This document shows, piece by piece, positions 1 to 5,515 of a stretch of 38,709 nt of DNA. The notes below the pieces were generated by a model, which had not been told where the DNA came from, did not search any database, and was given only the letters and a program-made list of their open reading frames with translations. The stretch comes from a virus, in IMG/VR virus record IMGVR_UViG_3300025122_000056, positions 1-38,709 of that record. One strand, 5' to 3'. The position numbers and the translations under genes were made by a program. Every line of letters begins with the position of its first letter. The stretch's first letter is position 1.

Positions 1-40
1 TGCGCTTTTGAAAAAGCGTGTTTTGTCTATTGTCACTTAA

Positions 41-68
41 AATATAGGTACGCAAGTGACACGGTAAA
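41..68 (-). promoter_or_regulatory. Promoter reading out of the window
   Basis: On the minus strand: -35 TTTACC, 16-nt spacer, GTACC, -10 TATATT. It fits the promoter set seen across the window. Its gene lies left of position 1. Confidence 0.7.
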
Positions 69-224
69 GAGTTTATGTTTGCCTTCGGGTGCCTATACTA
101 AGTCGTAACAATCCCGCAGGCTTACAAAGTTTCTATCTGTTATAGGGTTTGTGGTACTGTCAAACTACCTATTTGGCAGGGCCGGCTTTCCCAAAGGGTT
201 GCGGGTAGTTACAAAACATACCCA

Positions 225-368
225 TCAGTCTGATTCATCCTCGGTAATCCAGCAGCAATATCCCATTGCCAGTAAATCCTTTAGCATTTCAAGGGCATTC
301 TCTTTGAACACGCATTTGAAAAAAGCTATTTCATCCCTGTGGATTACATAATGCACAATCCATTTCAC
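225..368 (-). CDS. Small hypothetical protein, 47 aa
   Basis: This open frame would start with GTG and encode 47 residues, with a hydrophobic and aromatic first half (KWIVHYVIH) and an acidic end (WITEDESD). I see no clear Shine-Dalgarno sequence before the GTG. The frame lies 24 bases after the stop of the preceding small membrane gene, in the same direction. Codon content looks protein-like, but no family is recognised. The weak start is the main doubt. Confidence 0.35.
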   Translation of the reverse strand: MKWIVHYVIHRDEIAFFKCVFKENALEMLKDLLAMGYCCWITEDESD

Positions 369-392
369 ATAGTAAATAGAAAGTGTCAGGAG

Positions 393-527
393 TTAAATGA
401 CAGTCAGGCCCCAGAGAGCGACAAACATGCTGGCACATAGGATTATGAGAAGTGCCACGGTGTGTTTAACTCTTTTCTGAGATGATACCTCGAACGAATC
501 CGGCAAAATCTCTATTGGTTTCGTCAT
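393..527 (-). CDS. Small single-pass membrane protein, 44 aa
   Basis: The gene starts with ATG one base after the sigma-factor stop codon, so it is probably translated by coupling. The first 20 residues are polar and charged. A hydrophobic stretch follows (VALLIILCASMFVALWGLTV, roughly residues 24-43) and runs to the C-terminus, which suggests one membrane helix with the N-terminus in the cytoplasm. No family is recognised. It shares the sigma-factor promoter. Confidence 0.6.
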   Translation of the reverse strand: MTKPIEILPDSFEVSSQKRVKHTVALLIILCASMFVALWGLTVI

Positions 528-528
528 G

Positions 529-1332
529 TTAGCACCCAAGACCGCATGCGGTGAAGTGCCGCTGCAATTTGACGGTCAAATCCTTCTCAATCTGCCCGAC
601 ACGCTGCTTTGTGACACCGAAATCGGTGGCCGGCACTTTGTCATTGCCGAGGTAATCCGCAAGGATTCGGCCAATGAAAATAGCACGTTGCCGCTCTTTG
701 AGAGCGTCGGCAAACTCGGAAACTGCCATGAGAATGGCTTGACTTGTGTGTGTGCGCTCCATCGCTTCGTGCTGCGAGATGGAACGGCTCATGAGAGTGT
801 CACCGAAAGTGCCACCGTCCTCGCCAATCGGCGCGGTCAGGCTCGTGGCGCGGGAGCTAATAAGCGGAACGATATCAGCAACATCCGTTTCATCGATTCC
901 CAACTCGCGAGCGATTGTGGCATTATCAACGTCACTTCCAAACTCTCGACGCACGCGGGCGAGTCCTGCGTGCAGCTTCTTTGCGGAGCGAGTGCCAACT
1001 CGGAGAGTGCCACAGTTTGCCTGGACAAACTCCTGAACCTTCGCACGCATCCATTGCGCGGCGTAAGTTGTGAAACTTGCTCCCTTTTCTGCGTCGAACG
1101 TCTCGGTCGCACGGATGATACCCGTGATTGCCTCGGCTGTTAAGTCCTCGATATCAATGCCCTTTCGGACGTGCTTCTTGGCAATCTTAACTGCCATCGG
1201 CAGATTGGACTTGATGAGCGCGTCCAAAGCGCTGTTATCGTTGGAGTTTTGAGCCTCACGCACGAGGTCAATCTGTGCGGAGCGGCTGAGAATGTGAGTC
1301 GTGGCGAGCAAGTTGAAAAGGGCGCTGGTCAT
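529..1332 (-). CDS. RNA polymerase sigma factor, sigma-70 family
   Basis: This 267-residue protein should direct host RNA polymerase to phage promoters. Region 2 is clear at about residues 40-110: NLPMAVKIAKKHVRKGIDIEDL, followed by FDAEKGASFTTYAAQWMRAKVQEF, the -10 recognition and melting helices. A region-3-like helical stretch (ARELGIDETDV) follows, and region 4 lies near the C-terminus (ATDFGVTKQRVGQIEKDL), a helix-turn-helix for the -35. The size and layout resemble RpoH-like or phage group 2/3 factors. The frame is open further upstream, but ATG at 1332 is preferred because GAGGAGAATC precedes it and the longer version would run into the promoter at 1371-1398. It is the obvious candidate to read the recurrent promoter set, though that is inference. 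Confidence 0.93.
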   Translation of the reverse strand: MTSALFNLLATTHILSRSAQIDLVREAQNSNDNSALDALIKSNLPMAVKIAKKHVRKGIDIEDLTAEAITGIIRATETFDAEKGASFTTYAAQWMRAKVQEFVQANCGTLRVGTRSAKKLHAGLARVRREFGSDVDNATIARELGIDETDVADIVPLISSRATSLTAPIGEDGGTFGDTLMSRSISQHEAMERTHTSQAILMAVSEFADALKERQRAIFIGRILADYLGNDKVPATDFGVTKQRVGQIEKDLTVKLQRHFTACGLGC

Positions 1333-1370
1333 GTTTTGATTCTCCTCGAATCGGTTTGTCCTACACCTAA

Positions 1371-1398
1371 ATAATAAGAACCGTTTAGGGCTGGACAA
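1371..1398 (-). promoter_or_regulatory. Promoter of the sigma-factor gene
   Basis: -35 TTGTCC, 16-nt spacer ending in GTTCT, -10 TATTAT. It has the same architecture as the other promoters, so the sigma factor could be autoregulated if it reads this class. Confidence 0.7.
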
Positions 1399-1471
1399 GG
1401 GGTCGGCTGAAAATAATTTCTAAGGTCTCGGAATCAAAGAGGATGTTTTTTCACCCTCCCCCTTGTTTCTT

Positions 1472-1490
1472 CTAAGGCCTCGGAATGATT
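1472..1490 (-). repeat. Gene-border repeat A, copy 1
   Basis: The minus strand reads AATCATTCCGAGGCCTTAG just after the stop codon of the 42-aa gene. Related copies lie at 2364-2382, 2546-2564 and 3635-3653. A shorter version (TGATTCCGAGACCTTA) lies at 1421-1436. Confidence 0.6.
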
Positions 1491-1492
1491 AG

Positions 1493-1621
1493 CTAAATGA
1501 GGTCCATGCTGTCAAGGCGCCAACCGTTAGCAGCAAGATGTTTAATGATTCCAATGAGATAGCCCAGCGAAACGCCGAAAGTTAGTGAAAAGATTGCGAT
1601 TTCTGTGATTTCTGCTGCCAT
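1493..1621 (-). CDS. Small membrane protein, 42 aa
   Basis: It starts at the ATG at 1621 (MAAEITEIAIF), preceded by GGGGAGACGACCC. An earlier in-frame start exists but lacks a ribosome site. A hydrophobic helix spans about residues 8-27 (AIFSLTFGVSLGYLIGIIKH), followed by a polar tail. It is one of several very short membrane proteins in this half of the window. No family is recognised. An AT-rich TATATATA lies about 40 bases upstream, but no convincing -35 of the common class. Confidence 0.6.
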   Translation of the reverse strand: MAAEITEIAIFSLTFGVSLGYLIGIIKHLAANGWRLDSMDLI

Positions 1622-1975
1622 GGGTCGTCTCCCCTCGAAACGCGAAAAGTGTACCCTATATATATGCAAGTCCTGTGCCAACTTCGTGTGCTCAATCATT
1701 TCAAGGGGTTAGCGTCGCCAGCGCGCATTATGCTTCCCAACTTGGCGCGTAGAACCATTCGCACCTGGGCTAACCCCTTGAAATGATTGGGCCAGGTGCG
1801 TATTATGGTTCGCACTGGCCTAACCGGTTGAAGTTGTTATGTAAATCAGAACGGGGGGTGAATCCGCTTCGATATCGCAGGGTTACGATACGCCCACAAG
1901 CCGCGCCTGTGGAACACCCTAAATACAAAGCACTTTTTGTGTTCTCCCTTGTAAGTGGTTGATATGTTTGCGTCG
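1622..1975. other. Gene-free stretch with repeats
   Basis: I see no convincing gene here. It contains a perfect 21-bp inverted repeat (1693-1789) and an imperfect direct repeat around GGTTCGCAC-TGG-CTAACC (about 1756-1784 and 1807-1832). ATTATGCTTC/ATTATGGTTC boxes occur in and beside the loop, and a possible -10 (TATATA) lies near 1657. About 120 bases to its left in the reading direction it feeds the 42-aa membrane gene. Confidence 0.6.
1693..1789. repeat. Perfect 21-bp inverted repeat, 55-bp loop
   Basis: CAATCATTTCAAGGGGTTAGC at 1693-1713 is exactly reverse-complementary to 1769-1789. The loop is GC-rich. The arms resemble border repeat A (AATCATT..AGGG.TTA), so the structure may have formed from two opposed border repeats. 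Confidence 0.9.
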
Positions 1976-2275
1976 TTAGAAGCTGACCTTGCGACCGGTC
2001 AACTGGCTGGCGAGTCTAGCCGCCTGACTGCGAGCCTGTGAGCCATGAAAGCAAACAGGCGGGGCGAGAGCGTTTTCACGCTGGTCGAACAATCCGACCA
2101 TGAACTCATCGTTGCGTTGTGCGACACCAACCATTTCGCCTTCCGGCGTCCAGGCGCGAAGGTGGATTTGAACGGGCATCGGGCGCGAGTGAAAACGCTG
2201 GCCGAAGTTGCGTCGGGTGCGCTCTACGCGCTGAGAGTTGGACTTGCCGAGGGTCATGCGGTTGCCGAAAGCCAT
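1976..2275 (-). CDS. Hypothetical protein, 99 aa
   Basis: A basic N-terminus with several arginines (RVERTRRNFGQRFHSR) is followed by a beta-like segment (PVQIHLRAWTPEGEMVGVAQ) and an alanine-rich helical C-terminus. No family is recognised. The ATG is preceded by CGGAGAAACCAA, a good ribosome site, and the gene has its own promoter at 2318-2345. The pattern LRAWTPEGEMVGVA suggests a small nucleic-acid-binding or regulatory protein, but nothing firmer can be said. Confidence 0.65.
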   Translation of the reverse strand: MAFGNRMTLGKSNSQRVERTRRNFGQRFHSRPMPVQIHLRAWTPEGEMVGVAQRNDEFMVGLFDQRENALAPPVCFHGSQARSQAARLASQLTGRKVSF

Positions 2276-2317
2276 TTGGTTTCTCCGTTGTGGGGTTTGC
2301 TACCCGGTTACATTCAA

Positions 2318-2345
2318 ACAATAAGAACGGTTCGAGTCGAGTAAA
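2318..2345 (-). promoter_or_regulatory. Promoter of the 99-aa gene
   Basis: -35 TTTACT, 16-nt spacer ending in GTTCT, -10 TATTGT. The -10 and leader lie in a 28-bp segment (2305-2332) that recurs exactly at 4525-4552. Confidence 0.8.
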
Positions 2346-2363
2346 GGTCTTGAAGTATTTTTT

Positions 2364-2382
2364 TTACAAGCCCTCGGAACTA
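2364..2382 (-). repeat. Gene-border repeat A, copy 2
   Basis: The minus strand reads TTAGTTCCGAGGGCTTGTA, overlapping the stop codon of the 31-aa gene and followed by an A-run. The element carries GAGGG, a potential ribosome site, but no gene follows here. Confidence 0.55.
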
Positions 2383-2475
2383 ATCGGTTTTTTTGTCGCC
2401 AATGTAAACCACGGCGAAACCAATCGCGAAACCGGTGAGCATCCAAATACCGGCAGCAATAAAAAAATCAATCAT
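2380..2475 (-). CDS. Small membrane protein, 31 aa
   Basis: ATG at 2475 is preceded by GTAAGGAACCGAA. Almost the whole protein is hydrophobic (FFIAAGIWMLTGFAIGFAVV), with a short charged C-terminus (GDKKTD). It is a single membrane helix with the tail probably in the cytoplasm. Its ribosome site lies inside border repeat B, and a hairpin-plus-T-run precedes it, so expression may depend on read-through. Confidence 0.6.
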   Translation of the reverse strand: MIDFFIAAGIWMLTGFAIGFAVVYIGDKKTD

Positions 2476-2483
2476 TTCGGTTC

Positions 2484-2508
2484 CTTACGTGTGTGCGAGC
2501 AAAAAATT
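2484..2508 (-). repeat. Gene-border repeat B, copy 1
   Basis: The minus strand reads AATTTTTTGCTCGCACACAC then GTAAG, supplying the AAGG ribosome site of the 31-aa gene. Other copies lie at 2530-2546, 2926-2950, 3525-3548 and 5862-5884. Confidence 0.65.
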
Positions 2509-2533
2509 ATGCGCCCCTCATACACGGGGGCGC
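2500..2533 (-). terminator. Rho-independent terminator
   Basis: The minus strand has a perfect 7-bp stem, GCGCCCC and GGGGCGC, around a 9-base loop, followed by ATAATTTTTT. It lies after the 96-aa gene (2569-2859). A second truncated repeat-B copy (2530-2546) abuts the stem. Confidence 0.65.
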
Positions 2534-2545
2534 GAGCAAAAAATT

Positions 2546-2564
2546 ATAAGCCCTCGGAATGATT
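2546..2564 (-). repeat. Gene-border repeat A, copy 3
   Basis: The minus strand reads AATCATTCCGAGGGCTTAT, six bases after the stop codon of the 96-aa gene. Confidence 0.6.
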
Positions 2565-2568
2565 CGCC

Positions 2569-2859
2569 TTATGACAGGCGAAGGTATCCGCGCTGTCCGC
2601 CGCCAGCCTTCGGGTAATAGCGATAGACCATGACCCATTCCTGGCAGACCTCAAGACCATCGGCGCGATAATCGTGGGTCGGGTGGTCGAAGTTAGGTCG
2701 TGCGTACATTCGCACTAGGCTCTCGTCGACGTCTTTAGCGTCGACATATTGTGAAAACATCGAAGAACGGTCGAAGAAGCAAATGGCTTGCTCCTCGGTG
2801 ATTGCGCCATGGCGCGTTGGCACTGTGTGTGTCTCTCGAATAAGGTCGCCGTATTTCAC
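2569..2859 (-). CDS. Hypothetical protein, paralogue of the 123-aa gene
   Basis: The 96-residue protein starts at GTG (MKYGDLIRETHTV), with GGGAG 10 bases upstream. It is clearly homologous to the product of 3633-4004. Both share (K/R)xGxLxRETxTVP, YDRSS or FDRSS, (D/E)xDESL and the strongly conserved EVCxxWVMVYRYYP near the C-terminus. The first residues resemble the MKVGDLV family start, but the rest is a different fold. Function is unknown. The frame is open to 2943, but that longer start lies in the promoter leader. Confidence 0.75.
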   Translation of the reverse strand: MKYGDLIRETHTVPTRHGAITEEQAICFFDRSSMFSQYVDAKDVDESLVRMYARPNFDHPTHDYRADGLEVCQEWVMVYRYYPKAGGGQRGYLRLS

Positions 2860-2890
2860 GTTTTGAACTCCCGTTCCTTGGTACAACTGA

Positions 2891-2918
2891 AACATAGGAA
2901 CGGATATTGTGGAGTAAA
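2891..2918 (-). promoter_or_regulatory. Promoter of the 96-aa gene
   Basis: -35 TTTACT, 16-nt spacer ending in GTTCC, -10 TATGTT. A 27-bp piece from the -10 into the leader (2879-2905) is repeated exactly at 3396-3422 before another gene. Confidence 0.8.
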
Positions 2919-2925
2919 GAAGTTT

Positions 2926-2950
2926 CCTCACGTGTGCGAGCAAAAAATCC
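2926..2950 (-). repeat. Gene-border repeat B, copy 3
   Basis: The minus strand reads GGATTTTTTGCTCGCACACG then TGAGG, overlapping the stop codon of the 67-aa gene. No gene start uses it here; a promoter follows. Confidence 0.6.
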
Positions 2951-3153
2951 TAACCCCTTGATATCACTTCAATATATCGTGTCTGAAACTGGACCGGGTT
3001 GGCTAGGTTCGGGTCTAGGAAGACAACACAGTCAACCAAGTGGCGCAGTTCCTCGGGCCACCGGACCAGTCGAGTGACTAGGCCACCGTGCCGACCGACA
3101 GTGGGCCAGTGCTCCTCTTTTACCTGAACGATATCGCCCACTTGCGGATTCAT
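2950..3153 (-). CDS. MKVGDLV-family small protein, 67 aa
   Basis: The start MNPQVGDIVQVKEEHW, the central GGLVTRLVRW and the C-terminal YIEVIS match the pattern of the tandem arrays further right: a short beta-rich protein, probably an SH3-like barrel. It lacks the final ESR and is not followed by an overlapping family gene. Its ATG overlaps the upstream stop as TAATG, indicating coupled translation with 3153-3377. Confidence 0.75.
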   Translation of the reverse strand: MNPQVGDIVQVKEEHWPTVGRHGGLVTRLVRWPEELRHLVDCVVFLDPNLANPVQFQTRYIEVISRG

Positions 3154-3377
3154 TAGAGTACCTCAAGGCTGAGAGTAGAAACGGCGGTGGTCCTACTCGG
3201 AAAAGAGACAACGCAGCCCTGAACGATATCGTTGGCAATCACGATGCCAATCTCAAAGTTCCACGGCATATGCTTTCGCACATAGCGCTCTTGCGCGGCG
3301 ATTCCGTCCGCGCTAACGTGACCGGGCAAAGGACGTTGAAATCGAACGAGGTCGCCAACATTGAACTGCTTAACCAT
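3153..3377 (-). CDS. MKVGDLV-family small protein, 74 aa
   Basis: The start FNVGDLVRFQRPLPG is typical of the family, followed by a longer charged insert and FEIGIVIANDIVQGCVV. The C-terminus ends LSLEVL, where array members have LELVSESR. ATG at 3377 follows ACGGAGCCCAAA. It is the first gene of a two-gene unit under the promoter at 3408-3435. Confidence 0.75.
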   Translation of the reverse strand: MVKQFNVGDLVRFQRPLPGHVSADGIAAQERYVRKHMPWNFEIGIVIANDIVQGCVVSFPSRTTAVSTLSLEVL

Positions 3378-3407
3378 TTTGGGCTCCGTGCTCCCTGGTA
3401 CAACTGA

Positions 3408-3435
3408 AACATAGGAACGGATTTTGCTCGGTTAA
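3408..3435 (-). promoter_or_regulatory. Promoter of the 74-/67-aa pair
   Basis: -35 TTAACC, 16-nt spacer ending in GTTCC, -10 TATGTT. It shares an exact 27-bp segment with the promoter at 2891-2918. Confidence 0.75.
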
Positions 3436-3444
3436 GGTTTTTTC

Positions 3445-3516
3445 TTAATGAAGCACAATCGAACTGTAGAAAAGGGCGAAAACGGTCATCAAACTATATG
3501 CGAAATATAGAGTCAT
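3445..3516 (-). CDS. Very small membrane protein, 23 aa
   Basis: The 23-residue product (MTLYFAYSLMTVFALFYSSI plus three residues) is entirely hydrophobic, a single possible membrane helix. Its ATG is preceded by GTAAGGTATTGGA, where the AAGG comes from border repeat B that also encodes the C-terminus of the upstream 35-aa protein. The short length makes this tentative. Confidence 0.45.
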   Translation of the reverse strand: MTLYFAYSLMTVFALFYSSIVLH

Positions 3517-3524
3517 TCCAATAC

Positions 3525-3548
3525 CTTACGGGTGCGAGCAAAAAATAA
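3525..3548 (-). repeat. Gene-border repeat B, copy 4
   Basis: The minus strand reads CATTATTTTTTGCTCGCACC then CGTA. Here it is translated as the last residues (IIFCSHP) of the 35-aa protein and supplies the ribosome site of the next gene. Confidence 0.65.
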
Positions 3549-3633
3549 TGACGGCCATCGTACCGATGCCGCCCATGATTGTGAAAGCGAGGCCCCAACC
3601 AAACACGTAGTAAATAACGTCACCGATTTTCAT
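3526..3633 (-). CDS. Small membrane protein with MKIGD start, 35 aa
   Basis: The first codons (MKIGDVIYY) match the array-family start, but the rest is a membrane helix (VFGWGLAFTIMGGIGTMAVI) ending IIFCSHP, encoded by border repeat B. It may be a chimera of a family 5' end and another small gene. The ATG overlaps the previous stop as TAATG, and GAGGG from border repeat A acts as its ribosome site. Confidence 0.6.
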   Translation of the reverse strand: MKIGDVIYYVFGWGLAFTIMGGIGTMAVIIFCSHP

Positions 3634-4004
3634 TACAAGCCCTCGGAATCATTCGGCTTTCCCATCGTCTCGAATGTCGACGGGATGTTAGCGTGCCACT
3701 CGTTCAACTCGGCCATGGCCTCGCTGCGTTCGGGGTCGTTCTGCGGGTAGTAACGGTACACCATGACCCACTGACAACATACCTCGTCACCATATGCCTC
3801 GTGGTCTGGTGCCCACTGGGGCCGATAGGACTCGTGCTCTGTGACCGGGTAAGAGAAGAGGTGAATGAGGCTCTCGTCCATGTCCTCCGGGGGTACGACC
3901 GTGAAAGAGGTCGCTGACGAGCGGTCATATCGCACATCGATGCTCACCTCGGTGAGCGGCTTGGGGACTGTGATGGTCTCGCGAACGAGTTGGCCGAATC
4001 TCAT
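3633..4004 (-). CDS. Hypothetical protein, paralogue of the 96-aa gene
   Basis: The 123-residue protein starts at ATG 4004 (MRFGQLVRETITVP), preceded by AGGAGCCCAGACA. It is homologous along its first 95 residues to the product of 2569-2859 (RET.TVP, YDRSS, DMDESL, CQWVMVYRYYP). It carries an extra C-terminal segment of about 30 residues ending NDSEGL, of which SEGL is encoded by border repeat A. The pair appears to have arisen by duplication, promoter included. Function is unknown. Confidence 0.75.
   Translation of the reverse strand: MRFGQLVRETITVPKPLTEVSIDVRYDRSSATSFTVVPPEDMDESLIHLFSYPVTEHESYRPQWAPDHEAYGDEVCCQWVMVYRYYPQNDPERSEAMAELNEWHANIPSTFETMGKPNDSEGL
3635..3653 (-). repeat. Gene-border repeat A, copy 4
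   Basis: The minus strand reads AATGATTCCGAGGGCTTGT. It codes for the C-terminus of the 123-aa protein and supplies GAGGG and the stop/start junction for the 35-aa gene. Confidence 0.6.
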
Positions 4005-4035
4005 TGTCTGGGCTCCTGTTCCCTGGTACACGATA

Positions 4036-4063
4036 ACTATAGGAACGAAACAACGAAGGTTAA
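4036..4063 (-). promoter_or_regulatory. Promoter of the 123-aa gene
   Basis: -35 TTAACC, 16-nt spacer ending in GTTCC, -10 TATAGT. Confidence 0.75.
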
Positions 4064-4073
4064 GAGAAAAGTC

Positions 4074-4277
4074 CTAAGCCTCTGGATTGATTGGATTTTT
4101 GCCGAAAAGGTAAGCCAACTCGGCTTTAAGCAAAAGGCTGTGATATAGCTCAACCTCTTGATTTGTTGAGAGATATGGCTCAAGGTCGTCTTTTGTGGGA
4201 TTCAAACAGTATTGTGCGCGAGGTGAAATGGCCTCTGCGAGACGTATAAGGTCATAAAATGCTTGTGTTTTCTTCAT
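4074..4277 (-). CDS. Hypothetical protein, 67 aa
   Basis: It starts at ATG 4277 (MKKTQAFYDLIRLAEAI) after GGAGATTAGAGCAA. It is mostly helical in appearance, with two amphipathic stretches around LIRLAEAI and YHSLLLKAELAYLFG. The upstream gene stops a few bases before this start, so the two are probably cotranslated. No family is recognised. Confidence 0.65.
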   Translation of the reverse strand: MKKTQAFYDLIRLAEAISPRAQYCLNPTKDDLEPYLSTNQEVELYHSLLLKAELAYLFGKNPINPEA

Positions 4278-4282
4278 TTGCT

Positions 4283-4507
4283 CTAATCTCCGCAACTAAG
4301 CGGCTGCGACCAATTTTCATACTGCCAATCGCTGATTTCTCCATCCTTACAAAGAGCGTCGGTCCAATTATTCCACGCCTCGCGACGCATTGGCCAGTCG
4401 CGGCCATCGCCTCTCTCGGCCTCTGTCATGCGGATTTGAGGTAAAATCTCATTCTCGAAGTAAATAACAGCGTCGGCCCACAACATTGGATTCTGAATGT
4501 CTCGCAT
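4283..4507 (-). CDS. Hypothetical protein, 74 aa
   Basis: ATG at 4507 (MRDIQNPMLWADAVIYF) follows ACAAGGAGCGTTACA. The C-terminal half is rich in tryptophan and charge (RREAWNNWTDALCKDGEISD, then WQYENW), as in small proteins that bind a partner protein. No family can be named. A longer reading frame reaches into the promoter and is not used. Confidence 0.65.
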   Translation of the reverse strand: MRDIQNPMLWADAVIYFENEILPQIRMTEAERGDGRDWPMRREAWNNWTDALCKDGEISDWQYENWSQPLSCGD

Positions 4508-4537
4508 TGTAACGCTCCTTGTCTCGGTTACATTCAA

Positions 4538-4565
4538 ACAATAAGAACGGTTTTTAGGGAGTAAA
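4538..4565 (-). promoter_or_regulatory. Promoter of the 74-/67-aa pair (4.5 kb)
   Basis: -35 TTTACT, 16-nt spacer ending in GTTCT, -10 TATTGT. The segment 4525-4552 is identical to 2305-2332. The -35 overlaps the end of the upstream gene. Confidence 0.8.
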
Positions 4566-4718
4566 GGAAATACTCTGAGAATCAAGCTGAGTAATCAGCG
4601 CCGACAGCATTTGTGCTGCAACCTCAAGGGCTTGCGACTCGTCGTCGGTTACTCGCGCTCGGTTGTTAAGGTTATTGAGGTCATCACGATGTTCAATAAG
4701 TTCTTCAAGTGTCATCAT
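4554..4718 (-). CDS. Small helical protein, 54 aa
   Basis: The 54 residues begin MMTLEELIEHRDDLNNLNNR and continue as an acidic, leucine-rich helix (ALEVAAQMLSALITQLDSQ). A helical hairpin or coiled coil is likely. The ribosome site CGGAGACC lies in the end of the preceding gene. The last codons (SISFTP and stop) coincide with the -35 of the next promoter. Confidence 0.6.
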   Translation of the reverse strand: MMTLEELIEHRDDLNNLNNRARVTDDESQALEVAAQMLSALITQLDSQSISFTP

Positions 4719-4719
4719 T

Positions 4720-4896
4720 TTATCGGGTCTCCGTCGACTCTTTGATATATCGGTTTAGCCCACCGACAAAGGCATAGTTAAAATCGCTCCAGAACTCGCG
4801 GGCGAGTCGATTAGGAACATTATGATTGGTGCCGAAATACTTAACCCTGAAGGTATCAAAAGTATATCGCTTTGCGTATGGATTTCGTTCTCTCAT
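4720..4896 (-). CDS. Hypothetical protein, 58 aa
   Basis: ATG at 4896 (MRERNPYAKRYTFDTF) is preceded by GGAGGAAACG. The sequence is rich in aromatic and basic residues (YAKRY, FRVKYFG, FWSDFNYAFVGGLNRYI). No family is recognised. It is the first gene of a unit driven from 4916-4943. Confidence 0.65.
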   Translation of the reverse strand: MRERNPYAKRYTFDTFRVKYFGTNHNVPNRLAREFWSDFNYAFVGGLNRYIKESTETR

Positions 4897-4915
4897 CGTT
4901 TCCTCCGACACCTTA

Positions 4916-4943
4916 ATAGTAAGAACGGGGGGCGTAGAGTAAA
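4916..4943 (-). promoter_or_regulatory. Promoter of the 58-aa gene
   Basis: -35 TTTACT, 16-nt spacer ending in GTTCT, -10 TACTAT. Confidence 0.75.
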
Positions 4944-4950
4944 GAACTTT

Positions 4951-5097
4951 TTACGGCTTCGGGCCTAGGTATCCGATTTCCGTTTTATATCCGTGACGTT
5001 TGAGCCACATGGCATCTTCTTCAGCAGCCTCGAAGGTTGCGAAGGTGCCAGCGACTTCAGCGATGCCACGGACAACGATGTAAACGCGCCATTCCAT
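4951..5097 (-). CDS. Small hypothetical protein, 48 aa
   Basis: The product begins MEWRVYIVVRGIAEVAGTFA, a beta-like segment, followed by an alanine/glutamate helix (FEAAEEDAMWLKRHGY) and a second strand (KTEIGYLGPKP). This beta-alpha-beta layout resembles small phage accessory proteins that recognise a partner, but no family can be named. The ATG lies one base after the upstream stop. Confidence 0.6.
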   Translation of the reverse strand: MEWRVYIVVRGIAEVAGTFATFEAAEEDAMWLKRHGYKTEIGYLGPKP

Positions 5098-5098
5098 G

Positions 5099-5260
5099 TT
5101 AAACTCCGCAAGCCTTGAGAAACAAAGCAGTTTTGAAGTGTGCGTTTGTCTTCTGAAGTTCCTTCATGAAGTTAAGCGCAATGATTTCACGCTGATGTGC
5201 GTTCTCAACCTGCGAAACGACGTTGGCAATAAGTTGAAAATGTTGTCGAGTGAGCGTCAA
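5099..5260 (-). CDS. Small helical protein, 53 aa
   Basis: The best start is TTG at 5260, nine bases after GGAGAGGACA; a longer frame to 5284 has no ribosome site. The product (TLTRQHFQLIANVVSQVENA, then HQREIIALNFMKELQK) looks fully helical. It is coupled to the following 48-aa gene. No family is recognised. Confidence 0.55.
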   Translation of the reverse strand: MTLTRQHFQLIANVVSQVENAHQREIIALNFMKELQKTNAHFKTALFLKACGV

Positions 5261-5288
5261 TGTCCTCTCCTTTTCTGGGGACACCTTA

Positions 5289-5316
5289 ACAATAAGAACA
5301 AGCGTTGAAGAGTAAA
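5289..5316 (-). promoter_or_regulatory. Promoter of the 53-/48-aa pair
   Basis: -35 TTTACT, 16-nt spacer ending in GTTCT, -10 TATTGT, directly after the last gene of array 1. Confidence 0.8.
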
Positions 5317-5320
5317 GCCC

Positions 5321-5515
5321 TCAACTGATTTTTCTCAAGTCCTGGGTGAGATAGCGCCTCAGTGGTCCATTCAGAATCTGTACATGCCAGACCGGGAAGG
5401 GGCGCGGGTCAATATCGTCGACCTGGGTGTCTCTCACCTTCACGATTAGGCCGATTGAATCCTTTGGTATACCAATGGAAGCCCTCGTAATCCTTACCAA
5501 ATCACCCGGCTGCAC
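5321..5515 (-). CDS. Array 1 family protein, 64 aa (last of array)
   Basis: It starts at GTG with MQPGDLVRITRASIG, then SIGLIVKVRDTQVDD and VWHVQIL, the strand pattern of the family. Being last in the array, it ends RYLTQDLRKIS and lacks the ELVSESR tail, as expected if that tail only exists to overlap a following gene. Its GTG lies in the last codons of the 57-aa neighbour, sharing 14 bases. Confidence 0.8.
   Translation of the reverse strand: MQPGDLVRITRASIGIPKDSIGLIVKVRDTQVDDIDPRPFPVWHVQILNGPLRRYLTQDLRKIS

Noticed and set aside
169-226. 18-codon frame MGMFCNYPQPFGKAGPAK after the 47-aa gene
   Set aside because: The start overlaps the previous stop (TGATG), but the frame is too short and there is no independent support.
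526-1143. 205-codon plus-strand frame opposite the sigma-factor gene
   Set aside because: It is the antisense of a clear sigma factor, has no recognisable protein features or ribosome site, and no other gene is on the plus strand.
1886-1960. 40-codon TTG-start frame in the gene-free stretch
   Set aside because: No acceptable ribosome site at the right distance and no protein-like pattern.
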